Assembly: GCA_028280915.1 (NCBI GenBank) | Contig: JANQKX010000243.1 | Span: 1-6,936 of the forward strand | Direction: 5' to 3' | From: Kiloniellaceae bacterium | Lineage (GTDB): Bacteria; Pseudomonadota; Alphaproteobacteria; Kiloniellales; Kiloniellaceae | DNA length: 6,936 nt | Shown: in pieces, positions 1 to 5,929 of the stretch | How the letters are laid out: each line of letters starts with the position of its first letter | Position numbering within the stretch: position 1 is the first letter of the stretch | Made by a program: the position numbers and the translations under genes | The notes under the pieces: generated by a model | Database searches by the model: none | What the model saw: only the letters and a program-made list of their open reading frames with translations | What the model was told of the DNA's origin: nothing

Positions 1-1224
1 GGCGGGGGCCACTCCCGCGCTCAAAGCCGCTCTCACCCGCTCGGCGATCTCATGGGGCTTGCCGGGCAAAGAAATATGGGCGGCTTGATCCGGCCCAAAG
101 ACGCTCTGCCAGCCGAATTCCCCGCTGGCGAGGAAGGGAACCTGATGCGCCAACAGCGCCTCGATCATGGGCACCGGATGATCCGCCGCAGAAACAAGCA
201 GGACCAAGGCCCCGGCATCCTTCAAAAACCTGGCCGTTTCGTCGTCATCCTTGCGGGTCACGATCTCAAAAGGACACGGCCACTCCACCGCCCGGATGCC
301 GATGAACTCGGTCCCTCCATAACCTTCGTCCTTCACGTTCTCACCGGCGAAATAGATCTTGAAGTCCGTGGGAAGATCCTTGGCTAAGCGGCTCATCACG
401 TTGCAAAAAAGCTGCAAGCCATGGCGGAAATCGAAGGGGCCGCAAAAGGCCAGAGCCTTGGGAGGCGTATTGGCGGGCGTCTTGGCCTCCGCCGCGCCGC
501 TTGTGCGTGACGGCGCGTGGAGCGGCGGCAAGCAAAACATTCGTTCCTCGGGCAGTGCCCACAACTCCCCGGCCATCCACGTCTTCAAATAGTCACCGGG
601 ATAAACCACATGGTCGGCCCATTCGGCGGATTTTTGCTCCAGGTAGGCGCACATCAGCTCATCGCGGGATTCGGGAATGCGCTGTTCGCCTTGATAGCCC
701 CACAGGGTCGGGTGGTCGACCAGGGCGCAAAGAACCGTATCCGTGAAGGCCACCCCCAAATGGCGCGCCAGCGTGCAATAAAATCCGGCTCCCCCCGCCA
801 CGCCAAAATAGACCACGTCAAAGTCCTGCCCCTTGACCCATTCATAGGTCTTATAGGCCTGGCTCATGTGATGATGCCCTTTCGGACCGGGCACGACCGG
901 TTCGGGCAGCGGCGTTATGGCGGCAAAGTCGGAAAAAGCGTCTCTAAGGCCAGCCTCATCCCCCGGTCCCTTCCCGCCGTCTGCCCTCAGGTTCAAAACG
1001 CTGATTTGGTGTCCCGTCTCGGAAAGCCGCCGAAACAATTGTCCGTAAAACGGCAGCAGGTTTCGACCCGAGCTTGGTTGGATTTCCGGCAGCACGAAAC
1101 AAACCCGCGCCACCTTGGCGGCGTTTTCCGTGTCCGACACCGGGCCGTCACTTGTACTGTCTTTGGTCAAACTATGAACAGGGGCCGTGTGAAGGGCCTG
1201 CGGGCTGCCATGTTCCATTTTCAT
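1..1224 (-). CDS. GT-B fold (GT4-like) glycosyltransferase, C-terminus cut by window edge
   Basis: Reading the minus strand from the ATG at 1224 gives 408 uninterrupted codons running off the left edge, so the N-terminus is complete and the C-terminus is missing. Residues 1-36 are a polar, low-complexity extension. The first Rossmann domain starts at about residue 37 (ARVCFVLPEIQPSSG), with TYEWVKGQDFDVVYFG near 126-141 and DHPTLW at 170-175. The second domain starts near 257 (ALAFCGPFDFRHGLQLF), with KIYFAGEN at 289-296 and DHPVPMIEALLAHQVPFLAS at 348-367. This order is that of retaining GT4-type enzymes, which move a sugar from a nucleotide donor to an acceptor in the cytoplasm. Odd point: the usual GRL...KG and EX7E donor-site signatures look altered (GPF...HG; D and E with six residues between), so the donor or even activity is uncertain. 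An in-frame TGA lies 48 bases upstream with no other start between; AAGGA precedes the ATG by about 12 bases. It is divergent from the GT2 pair. I do not recognise a specific gene name. Confidence 0.85.
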   Translation of the reverse strand, partial: MKMEHGSPQALHTAPVHSLTKDSTSDGPVSDTENAAKVARVCFVLPEIQPSSGRNLLPFYGQLFRRLSETGHQISVLNLRADGGKGPGDEAGLRDAFSDFAAITPLPEPVVPGPKGHHHMSQAYKTYEWVKGQDFDVVYFGVAGGAGFYCTLARHLGVAFTDTVLCALVDHPTLWGYQGEQRIPESRDELMCAYLEQKSAEWADHVVYPGDYLKTWMAGELWALPEERMFCLPPLHAPSRTSGAAEAKTPANTPPKALAFCGPFDFRHGLQLFCNVMSRLAKDLPTDFKIYFAGENVKDEGYGGTEFIGIRAVEWPCPFEIVTRKDDDETARFLKDAGALVLLVSAADHPVPMIEALLAHQVPFLASGEFGWQSVFGPDQAAHISLPGKPHEIAERVRAALSAGVAPA

Positions 1225-1227
1225 AGA

Positions 1228-1309
1228 GGCGCCAAATCCTTGTGTAAAAGCAACCCGCTGGGGGAAATCTCAATGGGGTCAGGTTCCTTTGGCGCCGCTG
1301 GCCAAATCC
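1228..1309. repeat. Clustered GGCGCCAAA / GCCAAATCC repeats
   Basis: GGCGCCAAA at 1228-1236 recurs as its exact reverse complement, TTTGGCGCC, at 1288-1296. The overlapping word GCCAAATCC at 1231-1239 recurs in direct orientation at 1301-1309, 70 bases on, and each copy is followed within two bases by TTGT. The first copy lies between the AAGGA and the ATG of the minus-strand glycosyltransferase, in its leader. These could be operator sites for a regulator or could fold in the minus-strand leader RNA. No known regulator is recognised from the words. Confidence 0.4.
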
Positions 1310-1413
1310 CTTGTTTGTCTCGTCGCTCCGTATATCAGCTTGGCGTAGACCGGACAAGCCGGCGCGGGCGCGCTTGCCACCGGTTCGGGCTCGGTCTGGA
1401 AGCGCAAAAGCAC

Positions 1414-1442
1414 TTGCCTGCCCCGGATACTTCTTTGATAAA
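1414..1442 (+). promoter_or_regulatory. Possible sigma70-type promoter for the GT2 pair
   Basis: TTGCCT at 1414-1419 (four of six matches to TTGACA) is followed after 17 bases by GATAAA at 1437-1442 (four of six to TATAAT), next to an A-rich stretch. Transcription would start near 1449 and give a leader of about 40 bases before the ATG at 1489. The match is modest and unsupported by other evidence. Confidence 0.3.
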
Positions 1443-1488
1443 ACCCAAACAGCAAAACGGATTCAACAGCGCGTCTTAACCCCTTGGC

Positions 1489-2478
1489 ATGCCTCAAGTC
1501 AGTATCGTCATCATCAACTACAACAGCGGCCCCTTCCTGGCCGGCTGCGTCGCCGCTCTCGGCAAGCAGAGTTTCGATGATTTCGAGGTGCTGATCGTGG
1601 ACAACGCCTCCAGCGACGACTCCATCAGCCGCCTACCGCCATTGCCCGCTCGTTTCCAGATTTTGCACCCCGGCGCCAATCTGGGCTTTGCTGCCGGCAA
1701 CAACCTGGCCATTGCCAAATCAAACGCCCCTTGGATCGCCACCCTGAACCCGGATACCTATCCCGACCCGGACTGGCTGGCCGAACTCATGGCCGCGACC
1801 CGGCGCCACCCCCATGTGGCCATGTTCGGCTGTCAGCAGATCGAGCCGGGGGACGAGCAGATCCTGGACGGCTACGGGGACAACTACCACGCCATCGGGG
1901 CGGTCTGGCGGGGCCTGAAGGGACGGAGGCCCGCCGGGCCCCTGATCGAAGGCGAGACCTTCGCCCCTTGCGCGGCGGCGGCCCTCTACCGCCGTGATGC
2001 CTTTGTCGCCGCCGGCGGCTTTGACGAATCCTTTTTCTGTTATTGCGAGGACATCGATCTGGCTTTCCGCCTGCGGCTTTACGGTCAGCTTTGCGTGCAG
2101 GTTCCGGCCGCCAAGGTGGTGCACGTGGGCTCCGCCATCACCGGGCGCTACAGCGATTTTTCCGTTTACCACGGCATGCGCAACCGGTTGTGGATGTTCG
2201 TGAAGAACATGCCCGGCTACCTTTTCTGGGCGCTTTTGCCAGCCCATGTGCTGATGCAGGGCGGCGCCCTGCTCCGTTCCGCCTTTATCGGCACCTTTCG
2301 TCCCACCTTCAAAGGGCTCGTCGACGGCCTGTGGGGCCTCAAGGCCGTCGTCGTCGCGCGGCGGGAGATACAAAACCGGCGCCAAGTGCCGGAAAGCCAC
2401 ATTGCCCGCGCCCTCACCTGGTCGCCCCTGTTGCTCCTGCGCCGGGATGCGCACATCCGGCCCCTGCCCGGCCCGTGA
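1489..2478 (+). CDS. Glycosyltransferase family 2 (rhamnosyltransferase-like)
   Basis: This 329-residue protein is an inverting GT-A enzyme of family GT2 that transfers a sugar from a nucleotide donor onto a growing glycan at the cytoplasmic face of the inner membrane. Visible motifs are VSIVIINYNSG (4-14), the nucleotide-binding IVDNASSDD (36-44), NLGFAAGNN (64-72), the metal-site equivalent LNPDT (86-90), and GGFDESFF (176-183) with EDID at 187-190, expected to supply the catalytic base. VVHVGSA (210-216) follows. A hydrophobic or amphipathic stretch at about 241-270 probably holds it to the membrane. The start is well fixed: an in-frame TAA ends nine bases upstream and the protein begins directly at the first beta strand. 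No Shine-Dalgarno is visible before the ATG (CTTAACCCCTTGGC). It is followed 19 bases later by a paralogous GT2 and probably shares its transcript. The sugar transferred cannot be told from sequence; rhamnosyltransferase annotations in this family are often loose. Confidence 0.93.
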   Translation: MPQVSIVIINYNSGPFLAGCVAALGKQSFDDFEVLIVDNASSDDSISRLPPLPARFQILHPGANLGFAAGNNLAIAKSNAPWIATLNPDTYPDPDWLAELMAATRRHPHVAMFGCQQIEPGDEQILDGYGDNYHAIGAVWRGLKGRRPAGPLIEGETFAPCAAAALYRRDAFVAAGGFDESFFCYCEDIDLAFRLRLYGQLCVQVPAAKVVHVGSAITGRYSDFSVYHGMRNRLWMFVKNMPGYLFWALLPAHVLMQGGALLRSAFIGTFRPTFKGLVDGLWGLKAVVVARREIQNRRQVPESHIARALTWSPLLLLRRDAHIRPLPGP

Positions 2479-2488
2479 GCCGGCTCAC
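2475..2488. repeat. 14-bp perfect palindrome at the GT2-GT2 junction
   Basis: GTGAGCCGGCTCAC is its own reverse complement. It includes the TGA stop of the upstream gene (2476-2478) and ends nine bases before the downstream ATG at 2498. As RNA it could only form a tight or dimeric hairpin, so it may affect translation of the second gene, serve as a protein site, or be chance in GC-rich DNA. Confidence 0.45.
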
Positions 2489-2497
2489 CAACGCCCC

Positions 2498-3406
2498 ATG
2501 TCCAACGACGTAACTCCCTCTCCCACAGACGCCATCTCCTCGGTAAGCGCGATCGTGGTTAGCTATCATACCGGCGCGATCCTGGACCAGGCCCTGGACG
2601 CCCTGCTGCAAGCGCCGGAACTGGCCGAGCTGATCCTGGTGGACAACGGCAACCCCCCGCCCGTCTTGGCCAAGCTGGCCGAACGAACGAAAAAAGAACC
2701 GCGCCTGCGCGTGCTGAGCGGGCACGGCAACCTGGGCTTCGCGGCGGGCTGCAATCTGGGCGCCCGCACGGCCGGCAGCGATTTTCTCCTGTTTTTGAAC
2801 CCTGATTGCTTGTTGCCGCCCGGCGGCCTGGCCCGCTTGCTGGCCGACACCCGGACCCTGCCCCGGCCCTGGCTGGCCGGCGGGCGCCTCATCAACCCCG
2901 ACGGCAGCGAGCAGCGGGGATCGCGCCGCGGCGAACTCACCCCCGCCTCGGCGGTGGTCGAGGGCTTGCGCCTGGACCGGATCTGGCCCGCCCGTTTCGC
3001 CAAACACCGCTTCAATTGGCACGAGGCGCAACCGACCGGTCAAAACGCCATCCCCGTGCCGGTGATCAGCGGCGCCTGCATCTTTGTGCACCAAGAGGAT
3101 TTTTGGGCCATCGGAGGCTGGGACGAAGGTTATTTCCTTCATGTGGAGGACATAGACCTATGCCACCGCTTTCGCCGTGCCGGCGGCACGGTCTACCACC
3201 TGCCCCAGGTGGTCCTTGAGCACTCGGGCGCGACCAGCGACGCCCCTGGACCGACCGTGGAATGGCACAAGGCCAAGGGCTTTATCCGCTATTTCGACAC
3301 CCATTTCGCGGCCACGACTCCGGCGCCTTGGATGTGGCTGTTGAAATCGATGATATTCGGCCGCTTCCTGTTGCGGGCCGCCCGTTCCTTCTTCACGAAA
3401 AAATAA
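2498..3406 (+). CDS. Glycosyltransferase family 2, second tandem copy
   Basis: This 302-residue GT2 enzyme has the same motif order as its upstream neighbour: VSAIVVSYHTG (16-26), LILVDNGN (45-52), NLGFAAGCN (78-86), LNPDC (100-104), GGWDEGYF (206-213) and EDID (217-220). It ends with a basic amphipathic stretch (about 278-299) suited to membrane contact. The C-terminal EWHKAKGFIRYF (255-266) is typical of rhamnosyltransferase-like GT2 proteins. An open frame extends upstream to 2402, but that part overlaps the preceding gene and encodes a Cys/Pro-rich non-family sequence. The ATG at 2498 gives a normal N-terminus, so I chose it. No Shine-Dalgarno is visible; with a 19-base gap, translational coupling to the first GT2 is plausible. 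The pair probably adds two successive residues to one glycan. Donor and linkage are not predictable here. Confidence 0.92.
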   Translation: MSNDVTPSPTDAISSVSAIVVSYHTGAILDQALDALLQAPELAELILVDNGNPPPVLAKLAERTKKEPRLRVLSGHGNLGFAAGCNLGARTAGSDFLLFLNPDCLLPPGGLARLLADTRTLPRPWLAGGRLINPDGSEQRGSRRGELTPASAVVEGLRLDRIWPARFAKHRFNWHEAQPTGQNAIPVPVISGACIFVHQEDFWAIGGWDEGYFLHVEDIDLCHRFRRAGGTVYHLPQVVLEHSGATSDAPGPTVEWHKAKGFIRYFDTHFAATTPAPWMWLLKSMIFGRFLLRAARSFFTKK

Positions 3407-3411
3407 AAGGA

Positions 3412-3440
3412 CCGGTTGCAAAAATGGACCGGCACATTTT
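3412..3440 (+). terminator. Weak terminator-like stem after the GT2 pair
   Basis: CCGGT (3412-3416) can pair with ACCGG (3428-3432) across an 11-base loop, and a short ATTTT run follows at 3436-3440. It begins six bases past the TAA of the second GT2. The stem is only five base pairs and the T-run is short, so this is a poor intrinsic terminator at best. Confidence 0.22.
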
Positions 3441-3465
3441 CCTGCGCCCTCAACCGCCTGCTGAG

Positions 3466-3486
3466 CATAACCCGGTCATGGTTATG
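3466..3486. repeat. Dyad CATAACC-N7-GGTTATG, possible operator
   Basis: CATAACC (3466-3472) and GGTTATG (3480-3486) are exact reverse complements separated by seven bases. No T-run follows on either strand, so a terminator is unlikely. The shape (7-7-7, 21 bases, two helical turns) fits a dimeric regulator site. It lies 33 bases upstream of the first promoter-like signal. No regulator family is recognised. Confidence 0.4.
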
Positions 3487-3518
3487 ATAAATCAACCCTC
3501 CCGGCTTTCCCATCCGAG

Positions 3519-3548
3519 TTGCCTTGCGGGCATTTAAAGTCTTAAAAT
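3519..3548 (+). promoter_or_regulatory. Possible sigma70-type promoter (distal) for sqdB-like gene
   Basis: TTGCCT (3519-3524, four of six to TTGACA) and TAAAAT (3543-3548, five of six to TATAAT) are separated by 18 bases in the most A/T-rich part of the gap. The -35 word is the same one seen upstream of the GT2 pair. Transcription would begin near 3555 and give a leader of about 150 bases. Confidence 0.35.
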
Positions 3549-3573
3549 AAGTGTTTGCTTGAGCAATCCGTCC

Positions 3574-3604
3574 TTGAAGGACCACGGTCCCGTGCTATAT
3601 AGCA
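3574..3604 (+). promoter_or_regulatory. Possible proximal promoter with 12-bp palindrome over the -10
   Basis: TTGAAG (3574-3579) and TATATA (3596-3601) are 16 bases apart, each a four-of-six match to consensus. The -10 box sits inside the perfect palindrome TGCTATATAGCA (3593-3604). A dimeric protein bound there would block the promoter, so it could be both -10 and operator. Chance remains possible for a 12-base palindrome. Confidence 0.33.
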
Positions 3605-3643
3605 GCGGCATTGAGACAGAGGTTTTCTCGAAGTATTGCGTCA

Positions 3644-3664
3644 AGCGCTCACAGAGTGGTCGCT
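3644..3664 (+). other. Leader hairpin upstream of sqdB-like gene
   Basis: AGCG (3644-3647) pairs with CGCT (3661-3664), then after one mismatch TCAC (3649-3652) pairs with GTGG (3656-3659, one G-U pair) across an AGA loop. It would lie in the 5' leader about 42 bases before the ATG. There is no T-run, so it is not a terminator; a role in RNA stability or translation is possible. Confidence 0.28.
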
Positions 3665-3691
3665 GCCTAGGGGCGGCGCCACACGCACATC

Positions 3692-3696
3692 AGGGG
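3692..3696 (+). promoter_or_regulatory. Shine-Dalgarno of the sqdB-like gene
   Basis: AGGGG lies ten bases before the ATG at 3707. It is the clearest ribosome-binding site among the plus-strand genes here and contrasts with the GT2 genes, which have none visible. Confidence 0.6.
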
Positions 3697-3706
3697 TAAG
3701 ACAGAC

Positions 3707-4894
3707 ATGAAAGTCGTAATTCTCGGCGGTGACGGTTTTTGCGGTTGGCCGACCGCGTTGCATCTTTCCAATCAAGGTCACGATATCATTATCGTTGATA
3801 ATCTCTCCCGCCGGAAAATCGATATCGAACTGGAAGTTGAGTCCCTCACGCCGATCGCGCCCATGGGCGTCCGCCTGGCCACCTGGAAGGAAAAGACCGG
3901 CAAGGAAATCCGCTTCGAAAACTTCGATCTGGCGGAAAACTATGTGCGCTTCCTCGACCTGTTGAAGGAAGAAGAGCCCGATGCCATCGTGCACTTCGCC
4001 GAGCAGCGGGCCGCCCCCTATTCCATGAAGTCGTCTTATCACAAGCGCTACACGGTCAATAACAACCTGAACGCCACCAACAATGTCCTGGCCGCCATGG
4101 TGGAGAGCAAGCAGGACATCCACCTGGTGCACCTGGGCACCATGGGCGTTTACGGCTATGGCACCGCCGGCATGAAAATCCCGGAGGGTTATCTGCCCAT
4201 CAAGGTGGAGACCGACGACGGCCGCCTGATCGAGACCGAAATCCTCTACCCGGCCAATCCGGGCAGCATTTATCACATGACCAAGACCCAGGATCAGCTG
4301 CTGTTTGCGTTCTATAACAAGAACGACGGCCTGCGCATCACCGACCTGCACCAGGGCATCGTTTGGGGCACCCAGACCCCTGAGACCAAGCTGGACGAAA
4401 AGCTGATCAACCGCTTTGACTATGACGGCGACTACGGCACCGTGCTAAACCGTTTCCTCATGCAGGCCGCGGTGGGTTACCCCTTGACCGTGCACGGCAG
4501 CGGCGGCCAGACCCGGGCCTTCATCCACATTCAAGATACCGTGCGCTGCATCGAACTGGCCATCACCAACATGGTGCAGAACGGCGAGCGGGTGCGTATC
4601 CTCAACCAAATGACCGAGACCCACCGGGTCAGCGAGCTGGCCGATCTGGTGGCGCGGAAAATGGACGCCGAGGTCAAGAACGTGCCCAACCCCCGCAACG
4701 AAGCCGACGCCAACGATCTCTTCGTGGAGAACCGCGGCCTGATCGGTCTGGGGCTCAATCCCATCACCCTGGAAGAGGGTCTCTTGGAAGAAGCCCGCGA
4801 CATCGCCAAGAAGTACGCACACCGCTGCGACCGCACCAAGATCCCTTGCGTGTCCTACTGGAACGAAACCCGGGAAGCGGACCAGAACGGCTAA
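3707..4894 (+). CDS. sqdB: UDP-sulfoquinovose synthase, SQD1/SqdB family
   Basis: This 395-residue extended SDR enzyme matches the SQD1/SqdB family along its whole length; the family makes UDP-sulfoquinovose from UDP-glucose and sulfite using bound NAD. Visible are the dinucleotide loop GGDGFCGW (7-14), VDNLSRR (30-36), ESLTPIA (45-51), HFAEQRAAPYSM (96-107), LGTMGVYG (143-150) with the catalytic Thr145, and YHMTK (189-193), giving the Tyr189/Lys193 pair and the neighbouring His190 typical of SQD1. Downstream, NRFDYD (235-240), LNRFLMQAAVGYPLTVHG (247-264), GGQTRAF (266-272) and VPNPRNEA (326-333) are family signatures outside ordinary epimerases. AGGGG at 3692-3696 lies ten bases before the ATG, supporting this start. 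Context differs from classic sqd operons: neighbours are glycan glycosyltransferases and an epimerase, and no sulfolipid transferase is seen. The product may therefore feed a sulfonated surface glycan, as Agl3 does in archaeal N-glycan synthesis, or a sulfolipid made with genes elsewhere. Family assignment is firm; the end use is inference. Confidence 0.93.
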   Translation: MKVVILGGDGFCGWPTALHLSNQGHDIIIVDNLSRRKIDIELEVESLTPIAPMGVRLATWKEKTGKEIRFENFDLAENYVRFLDLLKEEEPDAIVHFAEQRAAPYSMKSSYHKRYTVNNNLNATNNVLAAMVESKQDIHLVHLGTMGVYGYGTAGMKIPEGYLPIKVETDDGRLIETEILYPANPGSIYHMTKTQDQLLFAFYNKNDGLRITDLHQGIVWGTQTPETKLDEKLINRFDYDGDYGTVLNRFLMQAAVGYPLTVHGSGGQTRAFIHIQDTVRCIELAITNMVQNGERVRILNQMTETHRVSELADLVARKMDAEVKNVPNPRNEADANDLFVENRGLIGLGLNPITLEEGLLEEARDIAKKYAHRCDRTKIPCVSYWNETREADQNG

Positions 4895-4948
4895 CCGCGT
4901 CCGCCGGGCATTGCTCGGTCCTTTAAACACAAGGGCACAGTACATCCA

Positions 4949-5887
4949 ATGAAGAACCTCCTGGTGACCGGGGGCTGCGGTTTTATCGGCTCCAACCTCA
5001 TCCCTCTTTTGCTGGAGAGCGGGGCTTACCGCATCCGGGTGCTGGATAACGAATCCCTGGGCAAGCGGGCCTTTTTGGGGGATTGCGATATCGAGTTCAT
5101 CCATGGCGACCTGCGCGATCGGGAGACCGTGCGGCACGCCGTCCAGGGCATGGACGCGGTGGTCCATCTGGCCGCCGACACCCGGGTGATGGATTCCATC
5201 GAAAACCCCGAGTACAATTTTAATGTCAACGTGGTGGGCAGCTTCAATCTGCTCATGGAAATGCGCGCCGCCGGCGTCAACCGCATCGTCAATGCCTCCA
5301 CCGGCGGGGCCATTCTGGGTGAAGTGGACCCGCCCGTGCACGAAGGCATGGTGCCCCACCCCATCGCGCCCTATGGGGCCGCCAAGCTGTCAGTGGAGGG
5401 CTACTGCAGCGCCTTCGCCGGTGCCTATGGCATGAAGGCGGTCTCCTTGCGCTTTTCCAACGTCTACGGCCCCCGCTCCTTTCACAAGGGCAGCGTGGTC
5501 GCCGCCTTCTTGAAGCGGGTCCTCAAGGGCCAGCCCCTGACCGTTTATGGCGACGGGTCCCAACAGCGCGACTATGTCTATGTGGACGACCTTTGCGGCG
5601 GCATTCGCCTGGGCATCGAACAGGACGTGAGCGGGGTGTTCCAGCTCGGAACGGGCATTCCCACCAGCGTCAATCAGCTCATCGACGCCATCCGCGCCGT
5701 GGTGGGCCGGACCCATGATGTGGAAGTCAACTACGAAGATTTCCGCGCCGGGGAAATCCTGCACACCTATTGCAACATCGAAAAGGCCCGCCAGGAACTG
5801 GGCTACGACCCCCAGACCCGCCTGCAAGACGGCCTGGTCCCGGTCTGGCAATGGTTCCTGGACAACGCCGACCGCATGGCGGCTTAA
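4949..5887 (+). CDS. NAD-dependent nucleotide-sugar epimerase, GalE-like extended SDR
   Basis: This 312-residue protein is an extended short-chain dehydrogenase/reductase acting on an NDP-sugar in the cytoplasm. It shows the NAD-binding loop TGGCGFIG (7-14), the ribose-binding Asp33 in VLDN (31-34), HGDLRD (52-57), HLAAD (73-77), the catalytic NASTGGAILGE (115-125), PYGAAK (141-146) with the Tyr142/Lys146 pair, RFSNVYGP (168-175), and GDGSQQRDYVYVDDL (201-215), whose later part lines the sugar-nucleotide pocket. The STGGA.LGE form of the active-site strand is common in the compact UDP-glucose/UDP-GlcNAc 4-epimerase-like group. It starts 54 bases after the sqdB-like gene, with AAGGG 13 bases before the ATG, and probably shares its transcript. 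The most likely activity is 4-epimerisation of a UDP-hexose, but a UDP-uronate epimerase or a dehydratase cannot be excluded, so no gene symbol is given. Its link to sqdB raises the possibility that it supplies a second sugar of the same glycan. Confidence 0.9.
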   Translation: MKNLLVTGGCGFIGSNLIPLLLESGAYRIRVLDNESLGKRAFLGDCDIEFIHGDLRDRETVRHAVQGMDAVVHLAADTRVMDSIENPEYNFNVNVVGSFNLLMEMRAAGVNRIVNASTGGAILGEVDPPVHEGMVPHPIAPYGAAKLSVEGYCSAFAGAYGMKAVSLRFSNVYGPRSFHKGSVVAAFLKRVLKGQPLTVYGDGSQQRDYVYVDDLCGGIRLGIEQDVSGVFQLGTGIPTSVNQLIDAIRAVVGRTHDVEVNYEDFRAGEILHTYCNIEKARQELGYDPQTRLQDGLVPVWQWFLDNADRMAA

Positions 5888-5929
5888 CGGTTTTCGGGAA
5901 CTTGCAAATCTAGGCTGGACTGATGTCTC

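Larger units (their letters stand above)
1225..1488. promoter_or_regulatory. Divergent intergenic region between GT4-like and GT2 genes
   Basis: These 264 bases separate two genes that point away from each other, so they must hold at least one promoter for each direction unless the plus-strand operon is read from elsewhere. No convincing reading frame is present on either strand. It contains repeated GCCAAATCC / GGCGCCAAA words near the minus-strand start and a promoter-like pair on the plus strand near 1414-1442, both listed separately. The minus-strand side has TTGAGA about 50 bases upstream of the ATG, but I see no good -10 box at the right distance. Confidence 0.55.
3407..3706. other. 300-bp intergenic control region upstream of sqdB-like gene
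   Basis: No plausible gene is present. The region is richer in A/T than the flanking genes, especially at 3531-3557. It holds a weak terminator-like stem after the GT2 pair, a 7-bp dyad at 3466-3486, two promoter-like signals (3519-3548 and 3574-3601), a hairpin in the presumed leader at 3644-3664 and a Shine-Dalgarno at 3692-3696. Its size and content suggest that the sqdB-like gene starts a new transcription unit. I recognise no known riboswitch class in the leader. Confidence 0.6.

Noticed and set aside
517..1479. A 320-codon open frame on the plus strand
   Set aside because: It lies antisense to most of the GT4-like gene, its protein is rich in Arg, Gln, His and Gly without any family motif, and the minus-strand frame shows clear glycosyltransferase structure.
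2402..2497. N-terminal extension of the second GT2 from an ATG at 2402
   Set aside because: It overlaps the end of the first GT2 by 77 bases and adds a Cys/Pro/Arg-rich stretch unlike any GT2 N-terminus; the ATG at 2498 gives a normal family start.
1720..3142. Two long minus-strand open frames (1720-2454 and 2414-3142)
   Set aside because: They are shadows of the two GT2 genes in GC-rich DNA; the translations are Gly/Ala/Gln/His-rich and carry no recognisable motif.
3593..3604. TGCTATATAGCA as an attachment or recombination site
   Set aside because: There is no integrase gene, no second copy and no flanking duplication in the window; a -10/operator reading is simpler.
3608..3706. A riboswitch in the leader of the sqdB-like gene
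   Set aside because: Only one modest hairpin is visible and no conserved core of a known riboswitch class is recognised.
3641..5359. Long minus-strand open frames (3641-4351 and 4445-5359)
   Set aside because: They are antisense to the sqdB-like and epimerase genes, whose plus-strand proteins match their families end to end; the antisense proteins are His/Val/Gly-rich and featureless.
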